Source: CAIWHR01 sp963786625
Lineage (GTDB): Bacteria > Pseudomonadota > Gammaproteobacteria > Burkholderiales > Casimicrobiaceae
Length of the DNA: 64,000 nucleotides
Assembly: GCA_963786625.1 (NCBI GenBank)
Contig: CAWAZS010000010.1
Coordinates: 248,001 to 312,000 of the forward strand
Direction: 5' to 3'
Every line of letters starts with the position of its first letter. Position 1 is the stretch's first letter. The translations under genes were made by a program, and so were the position numbers. Shown here in pieces: positions 41,968-48,722 of this stretch. The notes under the pieces were generated by a model, which did no database searches, was not told the DNA's origin, and saw only the letters and a program-made list of their open reading frames with translations.

Positions 41968-42024
41968 CAACCCGTTGCAGCGGACGCGCCGCAAGCGGCA
42001 CGCCGCTGAACGGGAACGTTAGGG
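41962..42024 (+). other. attC site 4 (63 bp, short type)
   Basis: R'' GCCTAAC 41962-41968, R' GTTAGGG 42018-42024. Inner arms CCCGTTGCAGCGGACGC and CCGCTGAACGGG pair. Related in size to attC 13 and 20. Confidence 0.9.
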
Positions 42025-42039
42025 GTCGGGAGTGACGCT

Positions 42040-42441
42040 ATGCCGAAGGATCGCTTCGACCATGTGTTTATCGCGCCCTCGGATTTTGATCGCACAGTGG
42101 CGTTCTATCGTGACTCACTTGGGTGGAATCCCATCGCTACTTGGGGCGGTGACGGTGAGCCGCGCGGCGTCGTGCTCAATGGTGGCGCCATAGAAATCGT
42201 ATTGGCTGAACGCCACGACAGCGACGACCATTCGTGGTCACACGGCATAAATGGGCATCGCCCCACGCTGCACCTGACGGTCGAGAATCTGGATGAACGC
42301 TTTCGCGAACTCGCTTCGGTTGCCGAAGTGGTTATACATCCCGAGGCGACGCATTGGGGTACTCGTTGGTTTGTGGTGACCGATCCTGATGGCAACCTTA
42401 TCGCGTATGAACAGCCCGATCCCAAGGGTTCCGAGCCCTAA
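42040..42441 (+). CDS. Cassette 5: VOC-family protein, duplicate of cassette 1
   Basis: Protein-identical to the cassette 1 product (133 residues), 2160 bp downstream. The DNA of the whole cassette, from the leader GTCGGGAGTGACGCT to the attC, differs at only two bases (42162, silent, and 42490, in the attC) apart from the first core bases. This shows a recent excision-reinsertion or copy event within the array. Predicted function is as for cassette 1. Confidence 0.88.
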   Translation: MPKDRFDHVFIAPSDFDRTVAFYRDSLGWNPIATWGGDGEPRGVVLNGGAIEIVLAERHDSDDHSWSHGINGHRPTLHLTVENLDERFRELASVAEVVIHPEATHWGTRWFVVTDPDGNLIAYEQPDPKGSEP

Positions 42442-42525
42442 CCCTGCGGTCAACCGGACGCGCCGATTCATGGCTTCTGCTTGGCGAGCGTCCTGCCGGC
42501 GCGCCGGTTACCTTGTACGTTAGGG
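42436..42525 (+). other. attC site 5 (90 bp, type A)
   Basis: R'' CCCTAAC 42436-42442, R' GTTAGGG 42519-42525. Identical to attC 1 except base 42490 (G for A) and the last R' base. Confidence 0.92.
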
Positions 42526-42547
42526 CGCACGCGAACTCATCGACGCA

Positions 42548-42817
42548 ATGAAAAACATCATCATCTTGGCGCTGCTTGTTTCCGCTGGTTGGTATGGCTA
42601 CTCGCAGTATCAGCGCCGCACACACATTCCATTTGCCGTCGCCGCACCCGCAACCATGCCGGCTGCACCGGAAGGTCGATTCAAGTGTGATGGTCGAATC
42701 TACTGTTCACAAATGACATCCTGTGCCGAAGCCACGTACTTCCTGCAATACTGTCCCGATACTAAGATGGACGGCAACAACGATGGCATTCCATGCGAAA
42801 AGCAATGGTGCAGGTAA
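42548..42817 (+). CDS. Cassette 6: excalibur calcium-binding domain protein
   Basis: A small exported or membrane-anchored protein of 89 residues. An N-terminal hydrophobic helix (IIILALLVSAGWYGY) is followed by a Pro/Ala linker and a Cys-rich excalibur domain, CDGRIYCSQMTSCAEATYFL then CPDTKMDGNNDGIPCEKQWC. The D-x-D-x-D-G-x-x-C-E core is the calcium-binding signature. Excalibur domains occur in extracellular nucleases and cell-surface proteins of many bacteria. The gene starts 29 bp into the cassette. The domain assignment is good; the role is unknown. Confidence 0.88.
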   Translation: MKNIIILALLVSAGWYGYSQYQRRTHIPFAVAAPATMPAAPEGRFKCDGRIYCSQMTSCAEATYFLQYCPDTKMDGNNDGIPCEKQWCR

Positions 42818-42857
42818 CCGTATCGGCGCCCCCTCGTAGAAGGAGGCGCGCACCGCG

Positions 42858-42947
42858 CCCTAACCGGGCGGTGAACCGGACGCGCCGATGCGTGGCTTCT
42901 CCTTGGCGAGCGTCAGCACGGCGCGCCGGTTACCTTGATCGTTAGGC
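42858..42947 (+). other. attC site 6 (90 bp, type A)
   Basis: R'' CCCTAAC 42858-42864, R' GTTAGGC 42941-42947. A 40-bp G+C-rich tail separates it from the stop of the excalibur gene, which is longer than usual for this array. Confidence 0.9.
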
Positions 42948-42957
42948 GTGCGAGCAA

Positions 42958-43602
42958 ATGGACGCGTTCGCAAAGCTTCAGGCTCAAGCAGAAATCTGGG
43001 GCTATGCTTGCGAGCCTGCGTCGCCGACGGAGATCGTCGAGCGGTTTATCGCGGCTACAGAACAAGCCATTGCAAACTTCGGCTGCCTTCCGGCTAAGGA
43101 CCCATGCAACGACCGTCCGGGGCATTCGCGCGTCTGCGTCACCATTCCTCTGGACTGCGTACTCTTCGATCAGTTGATGAATGGGCCGATGGGTTATCGG
43201 GCGCACTATGCAATGAGCATTGAAGCAGGAGAGACATTCAATCGCGAATTGTTAAGTGGCGTCGTGCCCGGATTGGTGAAAGCCGAGGAGTTGTATCGCG
43301 ACCTGTTCGCTCCGACCCACTGTGCAGATTCTCTGCGTGGGCCATTTTCAAAGCTCTGGTTCCCGGAGCAATTCACCGACCCGAGTGTCCCCTTCAGCTA
43401 CGCGAGGTGGCCCGAAGTAATCTCCATTCCGCGTTGGTGCGCGTACTGGCGCGAGCGGCCGAAGCCGTGGAAGGGTCTGCTCGCACCAATTCCGGAAGAG
43501 CCGGCGGCTCTGCTCAACGGCACGTTCGTTGCCCGGGGCGCTGACCCGTATGAGCAGAAGCCATTTCGGTCGCGTCAGCTGTACGATTCAGGGTGGACCT
43601 GA
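42958..43602 (+). CDS. Cassette 7: hypothetical protein of 214 residues
   Basis: One of the longest unknown cassette products. It starts MDAFAKLQAQAEIWGYACEP 16 bp behind the core site and is open to 43602 with no signal sequence or membrane helix. Features are several Cys (YACEP, FGCLPAKDPC, SRVCVTIPLDC, THCADS), a Trp-rich segment (PRWCAYWRERPKPWKG) and a mostly mixed helix/strand composition, suggesting a soluble cytoplasmic protein. I recognise no family. Its attC is of a different type (B) from its upstream neighbours, so it probably came from another integron pool. Confidence 0.75.
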   Translation: MDAFAKLQAQAEIWGYACEPASPTEIVERFIAATEQAIANFGCLPAKDPCNDRPGHSRVCVTIPLDCVLFDQLMNGPMGYRAHYAMSIEAGETFNRELLSGVVPGLVKAEELYRDLFAPTHCADSLRGPFSKLWFPEQFTDPSVPFSYARWPEVISIPRWCAYWRERPKPWKGLLAPIPEEPAALLNGTFVARGADPYEQKPFRSRQLYDSGWT

Positions 43603-43612
43603 TGAACGGCAC

Positions 43613-43699
43613 GCCTAACCGCAAGTTGGAGCGGACGCCGATCTGCGCTGCAGTTCCCAGTCGGCGTTCGCACGGCGCCGCTCAACTTGGTCGTTAGAC
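43613..43699 (+). other. attC site 7 (87 bp, type B)
   Basis: R'' GCCTAAC 43613-43619, R' GTTAGAC 43693-43699. Arms CGCAAGTTGGAGCGGACGCC and GGCGCCGCTCAACTTGG. Shares type with attC 11. Confidence 0.9.
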
Positions 43700-43704
43700 C
43701 GCTG

Positions 43705-43947
43705 ATGCCGAATGGCGCGCCTACAGAGAAACGAGCGCCCACGCTTAAGCGTCGCGTCTTGCTGCTCATCGGTTGCGTCCTCGCCGGCTGTCTGGTCGGT
43801 GCCATCGGCCAGTACGTCTTCGGCAGTTCCGTTTGGTTCCTTGCAGTGCCAGGCTTCGTCATCGTCGCATGGCTGTTCGTCGCCAACCCTTCCGCGTGCT
43901 TGCCAGAGGCGAGGCGCTCATCCCACAATGACTCGGCCTCCCTCTAA
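43705..43947 (+). CDS. Cassette 8: small membrane protein, unknown
   Basis: An 80-residue protein with two hydrophobic segments (VLLLIGCVLAGCLVGAIGQY and VWFLAVPGFVIVAWLFVA), a basic N-terminus (EKRAPTLKRR) and a hydrophilic Ser-rich tail; probably a two-helix inner-membrane protein. ATG 43705 is 12 bases after the core site. A longer frame from TTG 43687 would begin inside the attC and is rejected. No family recognised. Confidence 0.65.
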   Translation: MPNGAPTEKRAPTLKRRVLLLIGCVLAGCLVGAIGQYVFGSSVWFLAVPGFVIVAWLFVANPSACLPEARRSSHNDSASL

Positions 43948-43957
43948 CTATGCCGCG

Positions 43958-44035
43958 GTCTAACCCTTCGTTGCACCCGACCTGCTACAGCGGACTTCGC
44001 CCGCTTTCGCAGGCGGGTGAACTCAAACGTTAGGC
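43958..44035 (+). other. attC site 8 (78 bp, type C)
   Basis: R'' GTCTAAC 43958-43964, R' GTTAGGC 44029-44035. Arms CCTTCGTTGCACCCGAC and GGGTGAACTCAAACG. Shares type with attC 9, 14 and partly 15. Confidence 0.9.
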
Positions 44036-44082
44036 CTCACGAACGCTCGCACGTCGTGGCGATCACCAGGGAGAAGGGGAGG

Positions 44083-44937
44083 ATGAAGCGTACGGCAACC
44101 TTGATTCTTGGAGCATGGATTCTTTCGGCACTCACATTCGCGCAGACGCCGGCTCTGATCGCTGAGCACATCGCCACGTCACTCGTCGAAGACGGCAAGC
44201 CAGTCCACCTGGAGCTGCTGGTTCGCAAGCCCCAAGGCGTTGGGCCGTTTCCCACGATTGTGTTCAATCACGGCTCCACTGGTCGCGGCGACGACCCCAC
44301 TCTCTTCAAGCGCAGTTCGTCAAGTGCGGCCGCCGCCAGCTACTTCGTTGAGCGGGGGTGGATGGTCATCTTTCCGCAGCGCCGCGGCCGGGGCGCCTCG
44401 GAGGGCAGATATGACGAAGGATTCGAACCCGATCGCAGCCGATACTCGTGCCAGCCGGTTTATTCACTACCCGGTGTGGATCGCGCGATTCAGGACCTTG
44501 ATGCCGTCATGGCACACATACGTACGCGACCTGACGTCGTGCAGAGTCGAATCTTGTTGGCGGGCCAGTCGCGAGGAGGGATCCTTTCAATCGCCTATGC
44601 GGGCGAGCGCCCCGATGCATTCATTGGTGTCATCAACTTCGTAGGCGGCTGGATGGGTGACCGGTGCCCAAATGCAGTTCACATCAACACCGCAACATTC
44701 AAGCGTGGGGCAAGATTCCCTCATCCGACGCTTTGGCTCTACGGTGAGTTGGATCCCTACTACACCTTGTCGCACAGCAAGAGCAACTTCGAAGCCTTTT
44801 TGGCAGCAGGCGGCAAGGGGCGCTTCGAGTCTTATACGGTGCCCGGCAAAAGCGCAGGACATGCGTTGCACATGCACCCGAGCCTATGGGCAGAGGAAGT
44901 CACCAAGTACCTCGAGTTCGTCACGTCACCCCGGTGA
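44083..44937 (+). CDS. Cassette 9: exported alpha/beta-hydrolase (dienelactone hydrolase-like)
   Basis: A 284-residue alpha/beta-hydrolase with an N-terminal signal peptide (RTATLILGAWILSALTFAQT). The oxyanion segment is VFNHGSTGRGDD, the nucleophile elbow is AGQSRGG, the acid is Asp in LYGELDPYY and the base is His in AGHALHMHP. It belongs with the dienelactone-hydrolase/prolyl-oligopeptidase-like group, often esterases. ATG 44083 follows a good AGGGGAGG ribosome site; the earlier in-frame ATG 44017 lies in the attC. Expected in the periplasm; substrate unknown. Confidence 0.88.
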   Translation: MKRTATLILGAWILSALTFAQTPALIAEHIATSLVEDGKPVHLELLVRKPQGVGPFPTIVFNHGSTGRGDDPTLFKRSSSSAAAASYFVERGWMVIFPQRRGRGASEGRYDEGFEPDRSRYSCQPVYSLPGVDRAIQDLDAVMAHIRTRPDVVQSRILLAGQSRGGILSIAYAGERPDAFIGVINFVGGWMGDRCPNAVHINTATFKRGARFPHPTLWLYGELDPYYTLSHSKSNFEAFLAAGGKGRFESYTVPGKSAGHALHMHPSLWAEEVTKYLEFVTSPR

Positions 44938-44938
44938 G

Positions 44939-45016
44939 GCCTAACCCTTCGTTGCACCCGACGGCCTACAGCGGGCTGCGCCCGCTTCCGTCCGCGGGTG
45001 AACTCAAACGTTAGGG
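44939..45016 (+). other. attC site 9 (78 bp, type C)
   Basis: R'' GCCTAAC 44939-44945, R' GTTAGGG 45010-45016. Type C arms are as in attC 8. Confidence 0.9.
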
Positions 45017-45036
45017 GGCTTGGGGTTGATGGCGTC

Positions 45037-45071
45037 TTGACGCTTTGACGTCATAGCGCTATTATCACTCT
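45037..45071 (+). promoter_or_regulatory. Promoter of the toxin-antitoxin cassette, with a palindromic operator
   Basis: TTGACG (45037-45042) and TATTAT (45060-45065) are separated by exactly 17 bp. Between them lies the perfect palindrome TGACGTCA (45046-45053), a likely autorepression site for the ribbon-helix-helix antitoxin. The antitoxin ATG (45072) is 7 bases after the -10, so the transcript should be leaderless or nearly so. Confidence 0.75.
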
Positions 45072-45302
45072 ATGGAAGACTCCAAACGCGCTACAGTGTA
45101 TTTCGACGCTTCGGTCCATCAGGCGCTCCGCCTGAAGGCTGCCGCGACGGATCGGTCGATTTCAGATATGGTCAACGACGCAGTGAAGGCTGCCTTGGCG
45201 GAAGATGCCGAGGATCTTGAAGCTTTTGATCAGCGTAAGACCGAGCGCAGCGTTTCATTCGAATCGCTAGTCCGCGATCTGAGGAAGCGTGGCCGAATAT
45301 AG
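45072..45302 (+). CDS. Cassette 10: ribbon-helix-helix antitoxin
   Basis: A 76-residue protein whose N-terminal half (RATVYFDASVHQALRLKAAA and TDRSISDMVNDAVKAAL) is a ribbon-helix-helix DNA-binding fold as in RelB/ParD/CopG antitoxins. The acidic, probably disordered C-terminal half would wrap the toxin. It overlaps the toxin gene by 14 bp. It should bind the palindrome in its own promoter. Toxin-antitoxin cassettes are thought to stabilise long chromosomal cassette arrays. Confidence 0.9.
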   Translation: MEDSKRATVYFDASVHQALRLKAAATDRSISDMVNDAVKAALAEDAEDLEAFDQRKTERSVSFESLVRDLRKRGRI

Positions 45303-45561
45303 GCTGCTGATCAAACCGTCGGCGGCAAAGGAGATCGACGCAATCGGGACCAAGCGCGATCGCCAGCGTATCGTCGCCCGTATCCGGTCTTTGGCAGCAG
45401 ATCCGCGACCCTTCGGCTGCGAAAAACTTGCCGGATCGGATGCTCTCTTCCGAGTCCGTCAGGGCCAGTATCGCGTCATCTACACGGTCGACGACACGCG
45501 CCATTCCATCGAAGTTATCAAGGTTGGACACCGCCGTGAGGTCTATCGCAGCGCCCCCTAA
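45289..45561 (+). CDS. Cassette 10: RelE/ParE-family toxin
   Basis: A 90-residue toxin of the RelE/ParE superfamily. The core reads YRLLIKPSAAKEIDAIGTKR, the middle DPRPFGCEKLAGSDALFRVR, and the end GQYRVIYTVDDTRHSIEVIK plus VGHRREVY. The basic residues and final Arg/Tyr agree with ribosome-dependent RNases of the RelE branch, though ParE-type gyrase action cannot be excluded. GTG 45289 overlaps the antitoxin gene, so the two are translationally coupled. Confidence 0.9.
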   Translation: MAEYRLLIKPSAAKEIDAIGTKRDRQRIVARIRSLAADPRPFGCEKLAGSDALFRVRQGQYRVIYTVDDTRHSIEVIKVGHRREVYRSAP

Positions 45562-45645
45562 CCTAGCGGTCAACCGGACGCGTCGATTCATTGCTTCTAC
45601 TTGGCCGACATCAGCGCGGCGCGCCGGTTACCTTATACGTTAGGC
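45556..45645 (+). other. attC site 10 (90 bp, type A)
   Basis: R'' CCCTAAC 45556-45562, R' GTTAGGC 45639-45645. Type A arms are present, with GCGTCG instead of GCGCCG. Confidence 0.92.
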
Positions 45646-45651
45646 GTCGCA

Positions 45652-45933
45652 ATGGACAATGAGCGGTTGCTCGGGGTAATCCAACAATTGCTCGGTGCCG
45701 TGCGGCGAGAAGCCGAGTTCTATACGCCGGGCGCGCCGGCATGGGTAACCGATCAGTCACTTGATGCGATAGTCGTGCTGGCCGAGATGGAGCAGGCTGC
45801 GCGAGCGAACACGTTGATGATCGGACCCGGATTCACGTTTCGCGACCGGCTCGGCGCGGACTATGTTGACGTTTGCGATTTTTCTGACCTGGTGCATTCA
45901 ATTGATTGCGAACTCCATCGCTCCGACGCCTAA
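45652..45933 (+). CDS. Cassette 11: hypothetical protein of 93 residues
   Basis: Starts MDNERLLGVIQQLLGAVRRE a few bases behind the core site and is open to 45933. The N-terminal third is amphipathic helix; the rest (APAWVTDQSLDAIVVLAEME; GFTFRDRLGADYVDVCDFSD) is acidic and mixed. No signal sequence, membrane segment or recognised family. It is probably a small cytoplasmic protein. The attC is type B. Confidence 0.65.
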   Translation: MDNERLLGVIQQLLGAVRREAEFYTPGAPAWVTDQSLDAIVVLAEMEQAARANTLMIGPGFTFRDRLGADYVDVCDFSDLVHSIDCELHRSDA

Positions 45934-46014
45934 CCGAAAGCTCGAGCGGACGCCGGCATGCGTTGCTGTTCTCAGTCGGCGCTTCCTCGGCGCCGCTCAA
46001 CTTGGTCGTTAGGC
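45928..46014 (+). other. attC site 11 (87 bp, type B)
   Basis: R'' GCCTAAC 45928-45934, R' GTTAGGC 46008-46014. Arms AAGCTCGAGCGGACGCCG and CGGCGCCGCTCAACTTGG, as in attC 7. Confidence 0.9.
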
Positions 46015-46023
46015 CGCAAGCGC

Positions 46024-46563
46024 ATGCCGACTGCCCTACTCATCATTGACGTCCAAAACATCCTCTGCGCAGGCGCGAGCAAGGCTCGCGATGTTGATGA
46101 CGTGATCAGCCGAATCAACATTGTGTCCCGCAAAGCACGTACCGCCGGAGCACTTGTGGTTGTCGTTCAACATGAAACGACCAATGGGGAAATGGACTAC
46201 GCGACCGAAAACTGGAAGCTCGCTCCCGCGCTCGAACTTCATAGCACCGATGTCCTGTTGCGGAAGACCGCGTCCGATGCCTTCCTTCGAACTGCGCTGA
46301 GTGAGCTCCTGGCGTCGCGTGCGATCACCAAGTTAATCGTCTGTGGCCTGCAGAGCGAATTCTGCGTCGATTCAACCGTTCGCCGCGCGATGGCATTGGG
46401 GTATTCTGTCGTGCTCGTGGCGGATGGGCACACGACCATGGACAACGGCGTGCTGTCGGCTGGCCAGATTGCGGCACATCACAACAAGACGCTCTCGAAC
46501 ATTGAGAGCTATGGGCCGAGAACGACGGCCGTGCTTGCCGCTGACATCCAAGTTGCGGCCTAA
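46024..46563 (+). CDS. Cassette 12: isochorismatase-family cysteine hydrolase
   Basis: A 179-residue hydrolase of the isochorismatase/nicotinamidase fold. The catalytic Asp is in ALLIIDVQN, the Lys in LLRKTASDAF, and the nucleophile Cys in LIVCGLQSEFCVDSTVRRAM (the second Cys, before VD). A cis-peptide region VCGLQSEF is also typical. Members cleave amides or vinyl ethers such as nicotinamide, isochorismate, ureidoacrylate or allantoate derivatives; the substrate is not decided by these motifs. ATG 46024 lies 10 bp after the core site. Confidence 0.9.
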   Translation: MPTALLIIDVQNILCAGASKARDVDDVISRINIVSRKARTAGALVVVVQHETTNGEMDYATENWKLAPALELHSTDVLLRKTASDAFLRTALSELLASRAITKLIVCGLQSEFCVDSTVRRAMALGYSVVLVADGHTTMDNGVLSAGQIAAHHNKTLSNIESYGPRTTAVLAADIQVAA

Positions 46564-46647
46564 CCCGACGGTCAACCGGACGCGCCGGTTCGTGTCTTCA
46601 GTTTGGCGAGCGCCTCCGCGGCGCGCCGGTTACCTGACACGTTAGCC
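46558..46647 (+). other. attC site 12 (90 bp, type A)
   Basis: R'' GCCTAAC 46558-46564, R' GTTAGCC 46641-46647. Type A arms are present. Confidence 0.92.
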
Positions 46648-46682
46648 GCCCAAGCGAAACACGAACAACCGAGGAGGTTCAA

Positions 46683-47036
46683 ATGCGATACGTCGATGGA
46701 TTTGTCCTGCCCGTACCCAAGAAGAACCTGAAGGCCTATCTCCGCATGGCTCGGATGGGAGAGAGATTGTGGCGGAAGCACGGCGCGCTCGACTACAAGG
46801 AATGCGTCGGCGACGACCTCAAGACGAAGTGGGGAACGCCGTTCGCGCGAGTGATGAAGTTGAAACCCGGCGAGACGGTGGTGTTCTCTTACATCGTGTT
46901 CAAGTCGCGGGCTCATCGCGATCGCGTCAATGCAAAGGTAATGGAGGCAATGCCCAGCATGGGTGGGCCAAAGGATATGCCGTTCGACATGAAGCGCATG
47001 GTCTACGGCGGATTCAATGTCTCGGTCGGCGGCTAA
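46683..47036 (+). CDS. Cassette 13: DUF1428 family protein
   Basis: A 117-residue protein that fits the DUF1428 (YbaA-like) family. It starts MRYVDGFVLPVPKKNLKAYL, has the helix ARMGERLWRKHGALDYKECV, the strand VVFSYIVFKSRAHRDRVNAK and ends FDMKRMVYGGFNVSV. These proteins have a dimeric alpha+beta barrel fold; the function is unknown. A strong ribosome site (CCGAGGAGG) stands before ATG 46683, so the gene can be translated independently. Confidence 0.88.
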   Translation: MRYVDGFVLPVPKKNLKAYLRMARMGERLWRKHGALDYKECVGDDLKTKWGTPFARVMKLKPGETVVFSYIVFKSRAHRDRVNAKVMEAMPSMGGPKDMPFDMKRMVYGGFNVSVGG

Positions 47037-47090
47037 CAACAGCATGCAGCGGACGGCGCTGCGCGCCGCCGCTGATGCTGAGCGTTAGGC
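47031..47090 (+). other. attC site 13 (60 bp, short type)
   Basis: R'' GGCTAAC 47031-47037, R' GTTAGGC 47084-47090. Arms AACAGCATGCAGCGGACGGC and CGCTGATGCTGAGC. Confidence 0.9.
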
Positions 47091-47122
47091 CTCGCGCAGG
47101 CCCACGCACTTCAGGACATCTC

Positions 47123-47497
47123 ATGTTTGATCACGTCAAATTCGGCGTCAGCGACTATGCGGCGAGCAAAGCGTTCTTCCTCAAGGCACTCGAGCCGCTC
47201 GGCGTAACCGTTGCCTCGGAGTGGCCGCCGAACGGTGTCGAGCTTAGCCACCCAAAGGGTAAGGTTTCGTTGTGTCTCTACCAAACCGAGGAGAAGCCGG
47301 CGCATCTTCACTTGGCGTTTACGGCCGAGAGTCGCCAGCAAGTCGAAGCTTTCTATCGCGTGGCTCTGGAGGCGGGTGGCAAAGACAATGGTGCGCCTGG
47401 TCTGCGCCCGCACTACCACGCGAACTACTATGCAGCTTTCGTCATTGGTCCGGACGGGCATAACATCGAAGCGGTTTGCCACGAACCCGAGGCCTAA
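47123..47497 (+). CDS. Cassette 14: VOC-family protein
   Basis: A 124-residue VOC protein, distinct from cassettes 1/5 and 28. It opens MFDHVKFGVSDYAASKAFFL, has HLHLAFTAESRQQVEAFYRV at the second module and closes YYAAFVIGPDGHNIEAVCHE, which places His and Glu at metal-ligand positions. Similar proteins are annotated as glyoxalase/bleomycin-resistance or dioxygenase family. ATG 47123 lies 33 bp from the core. Substrate unknown. Confidence 0.88.
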   Translation: MFDHVKFGVSDYAASKAFFLKALEPLGVTVASEWPPNGVELSHPKGKVSLCLYQTEEKPAHLHLAFTAESRQQVEAFYRVALEAGGKDNGAPGLRPHYHANYYAAFVIGPDGHNIEAVCHEPEA

Positions 47498-47569
47498 CCC
47501 TTCGTTGCACCTGACGTGCTACAGCGGGCTTCGCCCGCTTCCGCACGCAGGTGAACTCAAACGTTAGAC
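47492..47569 (+). other. attC site 14 (78 bp, type C)
   Basis: R'' GCCTAAC 47492-47498, R' GTTAGAC 47563-47569. Type C arms. Confidence 0.9.
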
Positions 47570-47590
47570 ACTTCATGCGGAGACACGCAT

Positions 47591-48061
47591 TTGTACCTCT
47601 TCCTTAAGCTCCTTCACGTCTTTGCTGTAATCGCCTTCCTCGGCAATATCACGACGGGTCTCTTCTGGCACGCGCATGCGGCACGCACGCGCGACCCCAA
47701 GCTGCTGGCTCACGCAATGGACGGGATCATCCGTAGTGATCGGCTGTTCACGACCCCAGGGGTCATCGGCATCCTCATCAGTGGCTTCGCGGCCGCAATC
47801 TACGGAAGCCTTCCCATCCTAGGTACCGGGTGGATACTCTGGACCCTTGTAGCCTTCTCTGTGTCAGGCCTCATCTTCATGCTTCGCCTGGTGCCGCTTC
47901 AGCGGCAGTTGCGCGCCTTTGCCGAGGCCGGCGAACAATCCGGCGCCTTCGAGTACGAGACCTATCACACCCTCGCCGTGCGCTGGGAGGTTTGGGGCGC
48001 CATAGCGTTGGTAACGCCAGTTGCTGGGCTTGTACTCATGGTCCTCAAACCCAGCCTGTGA
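47591..48061 (+). CDS. Cassette 15: DUF2269-like membrane protein
   Basis: A 156-residue integral membrane protein with four hydrophobic helices, starting at TTG 47591 (YLFLKLLHVFAVIAFLGNIT). The arrangement, with LLHV in helix 1, RSDRLFTTPGVIGILISGFA at helix 2 and the last helix GAIALVTPVAGLVLMVL, fits the DUF2269 family of predicted integral membrane proteins. Function unknown. The TTG start is inferred because no ATG is available before the first helix. Confidence 0.78.
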   Translation: MYLFLKLLHVFAVIAFLGNITTGLFWHAHAARTRDPKLLAHAMDGIIRSDRLFTTPGVIGILISGFAAAIYGSLPILGTGWILWTLVAFSVSGLIFMLRLVPLQRQLRAFAEAGEQSGAFEYETYHTLAVRWEVWGAIALVTPVAGLVLMVLKPSL

Positions 48062-48072
48062 GTAAAGGCCGT

Positions 48073-48129
48073 GTCTAACCCTTCGTTACAGCGGACGCCT
48101 TCGGCAGCCGCTGAACTCAAACGTTAGAC
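48073..48129 (+). other. attC site 15 (57 bp, shortest)
   Basis: R'' GTCTAAC 48073-48079, R' GTTAGAC 48123-48129. Ends like type C (CCTTCGTTACAGCGGACGCC; GAACTCAAACG), but the middle is reduced. Confidence 0.85.
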
Positions 48130-48154
48130 AGCACAACGCGACCGCGGAGCTGAA

Positions 48155-48718
48155 ATGAAACGTCTACTCCTTCTTGCCGCTTTGAGCGCATCGGTTGGGC
48201 CCGCCGTTGCCGCTGACGTCCAAGGAGGCGCGAAGAAGGCACAAATATGCATCGTGTGCCATAAATTGGCCCAGTCCTATAGCTTTCCGTTACTTGAGGC
48301 TCAGCCCAAGGAGTACCTGTACATTCAGATGAAGGCGTACAAAGACAAACGAAGGGTTTGGTCCGGAAGGCCACACAGCGATACCTCGCTACCGGAAAAG
48401 GATTTGCGTGACATCGCAGAGTACTTTTCCGCGCAGAAGATGCCGGGGGCACCCTTTCGCATCGACACGTCGAAAGTTGCCTCGGGAAAGGAGAAGGCCG
48501 CGGAACTGAAATGTGCGAACTGTCACATGCTGGATTTCTCCGGAAAGGCTGATGTTCCGCGCCTTGCCGGGCAGGTCCCCGAGTACCTGGTCACGCAAAT
48601 GGAAGCGTTTCGTACGGGTACCCGCTCGCATGGCCTTGGGCTCGCGGCCGACCCGGCGCGAAACGCCAGCGCACAGGACAGCGAACTTCTTGCGTGCTTT
48701 TTCTCCTCTATGCGATGA
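48155..48718 (+). CDS. Cassette 16: exported dihaem cytochrome c (c4/c553-like)
   Basis: A periplasmic c-type cytochrome of 187 residues. The signal peptide is RLLLLAALSASVGPAVAA with mature sequence from DVQGG. Two haem-attachment motifs are present, CIVCH and CANCH, each followed by a c4-like domain (LLEAQPKEYLYIQMKAYKDK in domain 1; PRLAGQVPEYLVTQMEAFRT in domain 2). Candidate Met ligands are in AQKMPGAP and in the end of the second domain. It would carry electrons to a terminal oxidase or accept them from a dehydrogenase; no partner is encoded nearby. Confidence 0.92.
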   Translation: MKRLLLLAALSASVGPAVAADVQGGAKKAQICIVCHKLAQSYSFPLLEAQPKEYLYIQMKAYKDKRRVWSGRPHSDTSLPEKDLRDIAEYFSAQKMPGAPFRIDTSKVASGKEKAAELKCANCHMLDFSGKADVPRLAGQVPEYLVTQMEAFRTGTRSHGLGLAADPARNASAQDSELLACFFSSMR

Positions 48719-48722
48719 AACC

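Noticed and set aside
39880..42441. Bleomycin-resistance genes in cassettes 1 and 5
   Set aside because: They are general VOC-fold proteins; nothing in the sequence indicates bleomycin binding.
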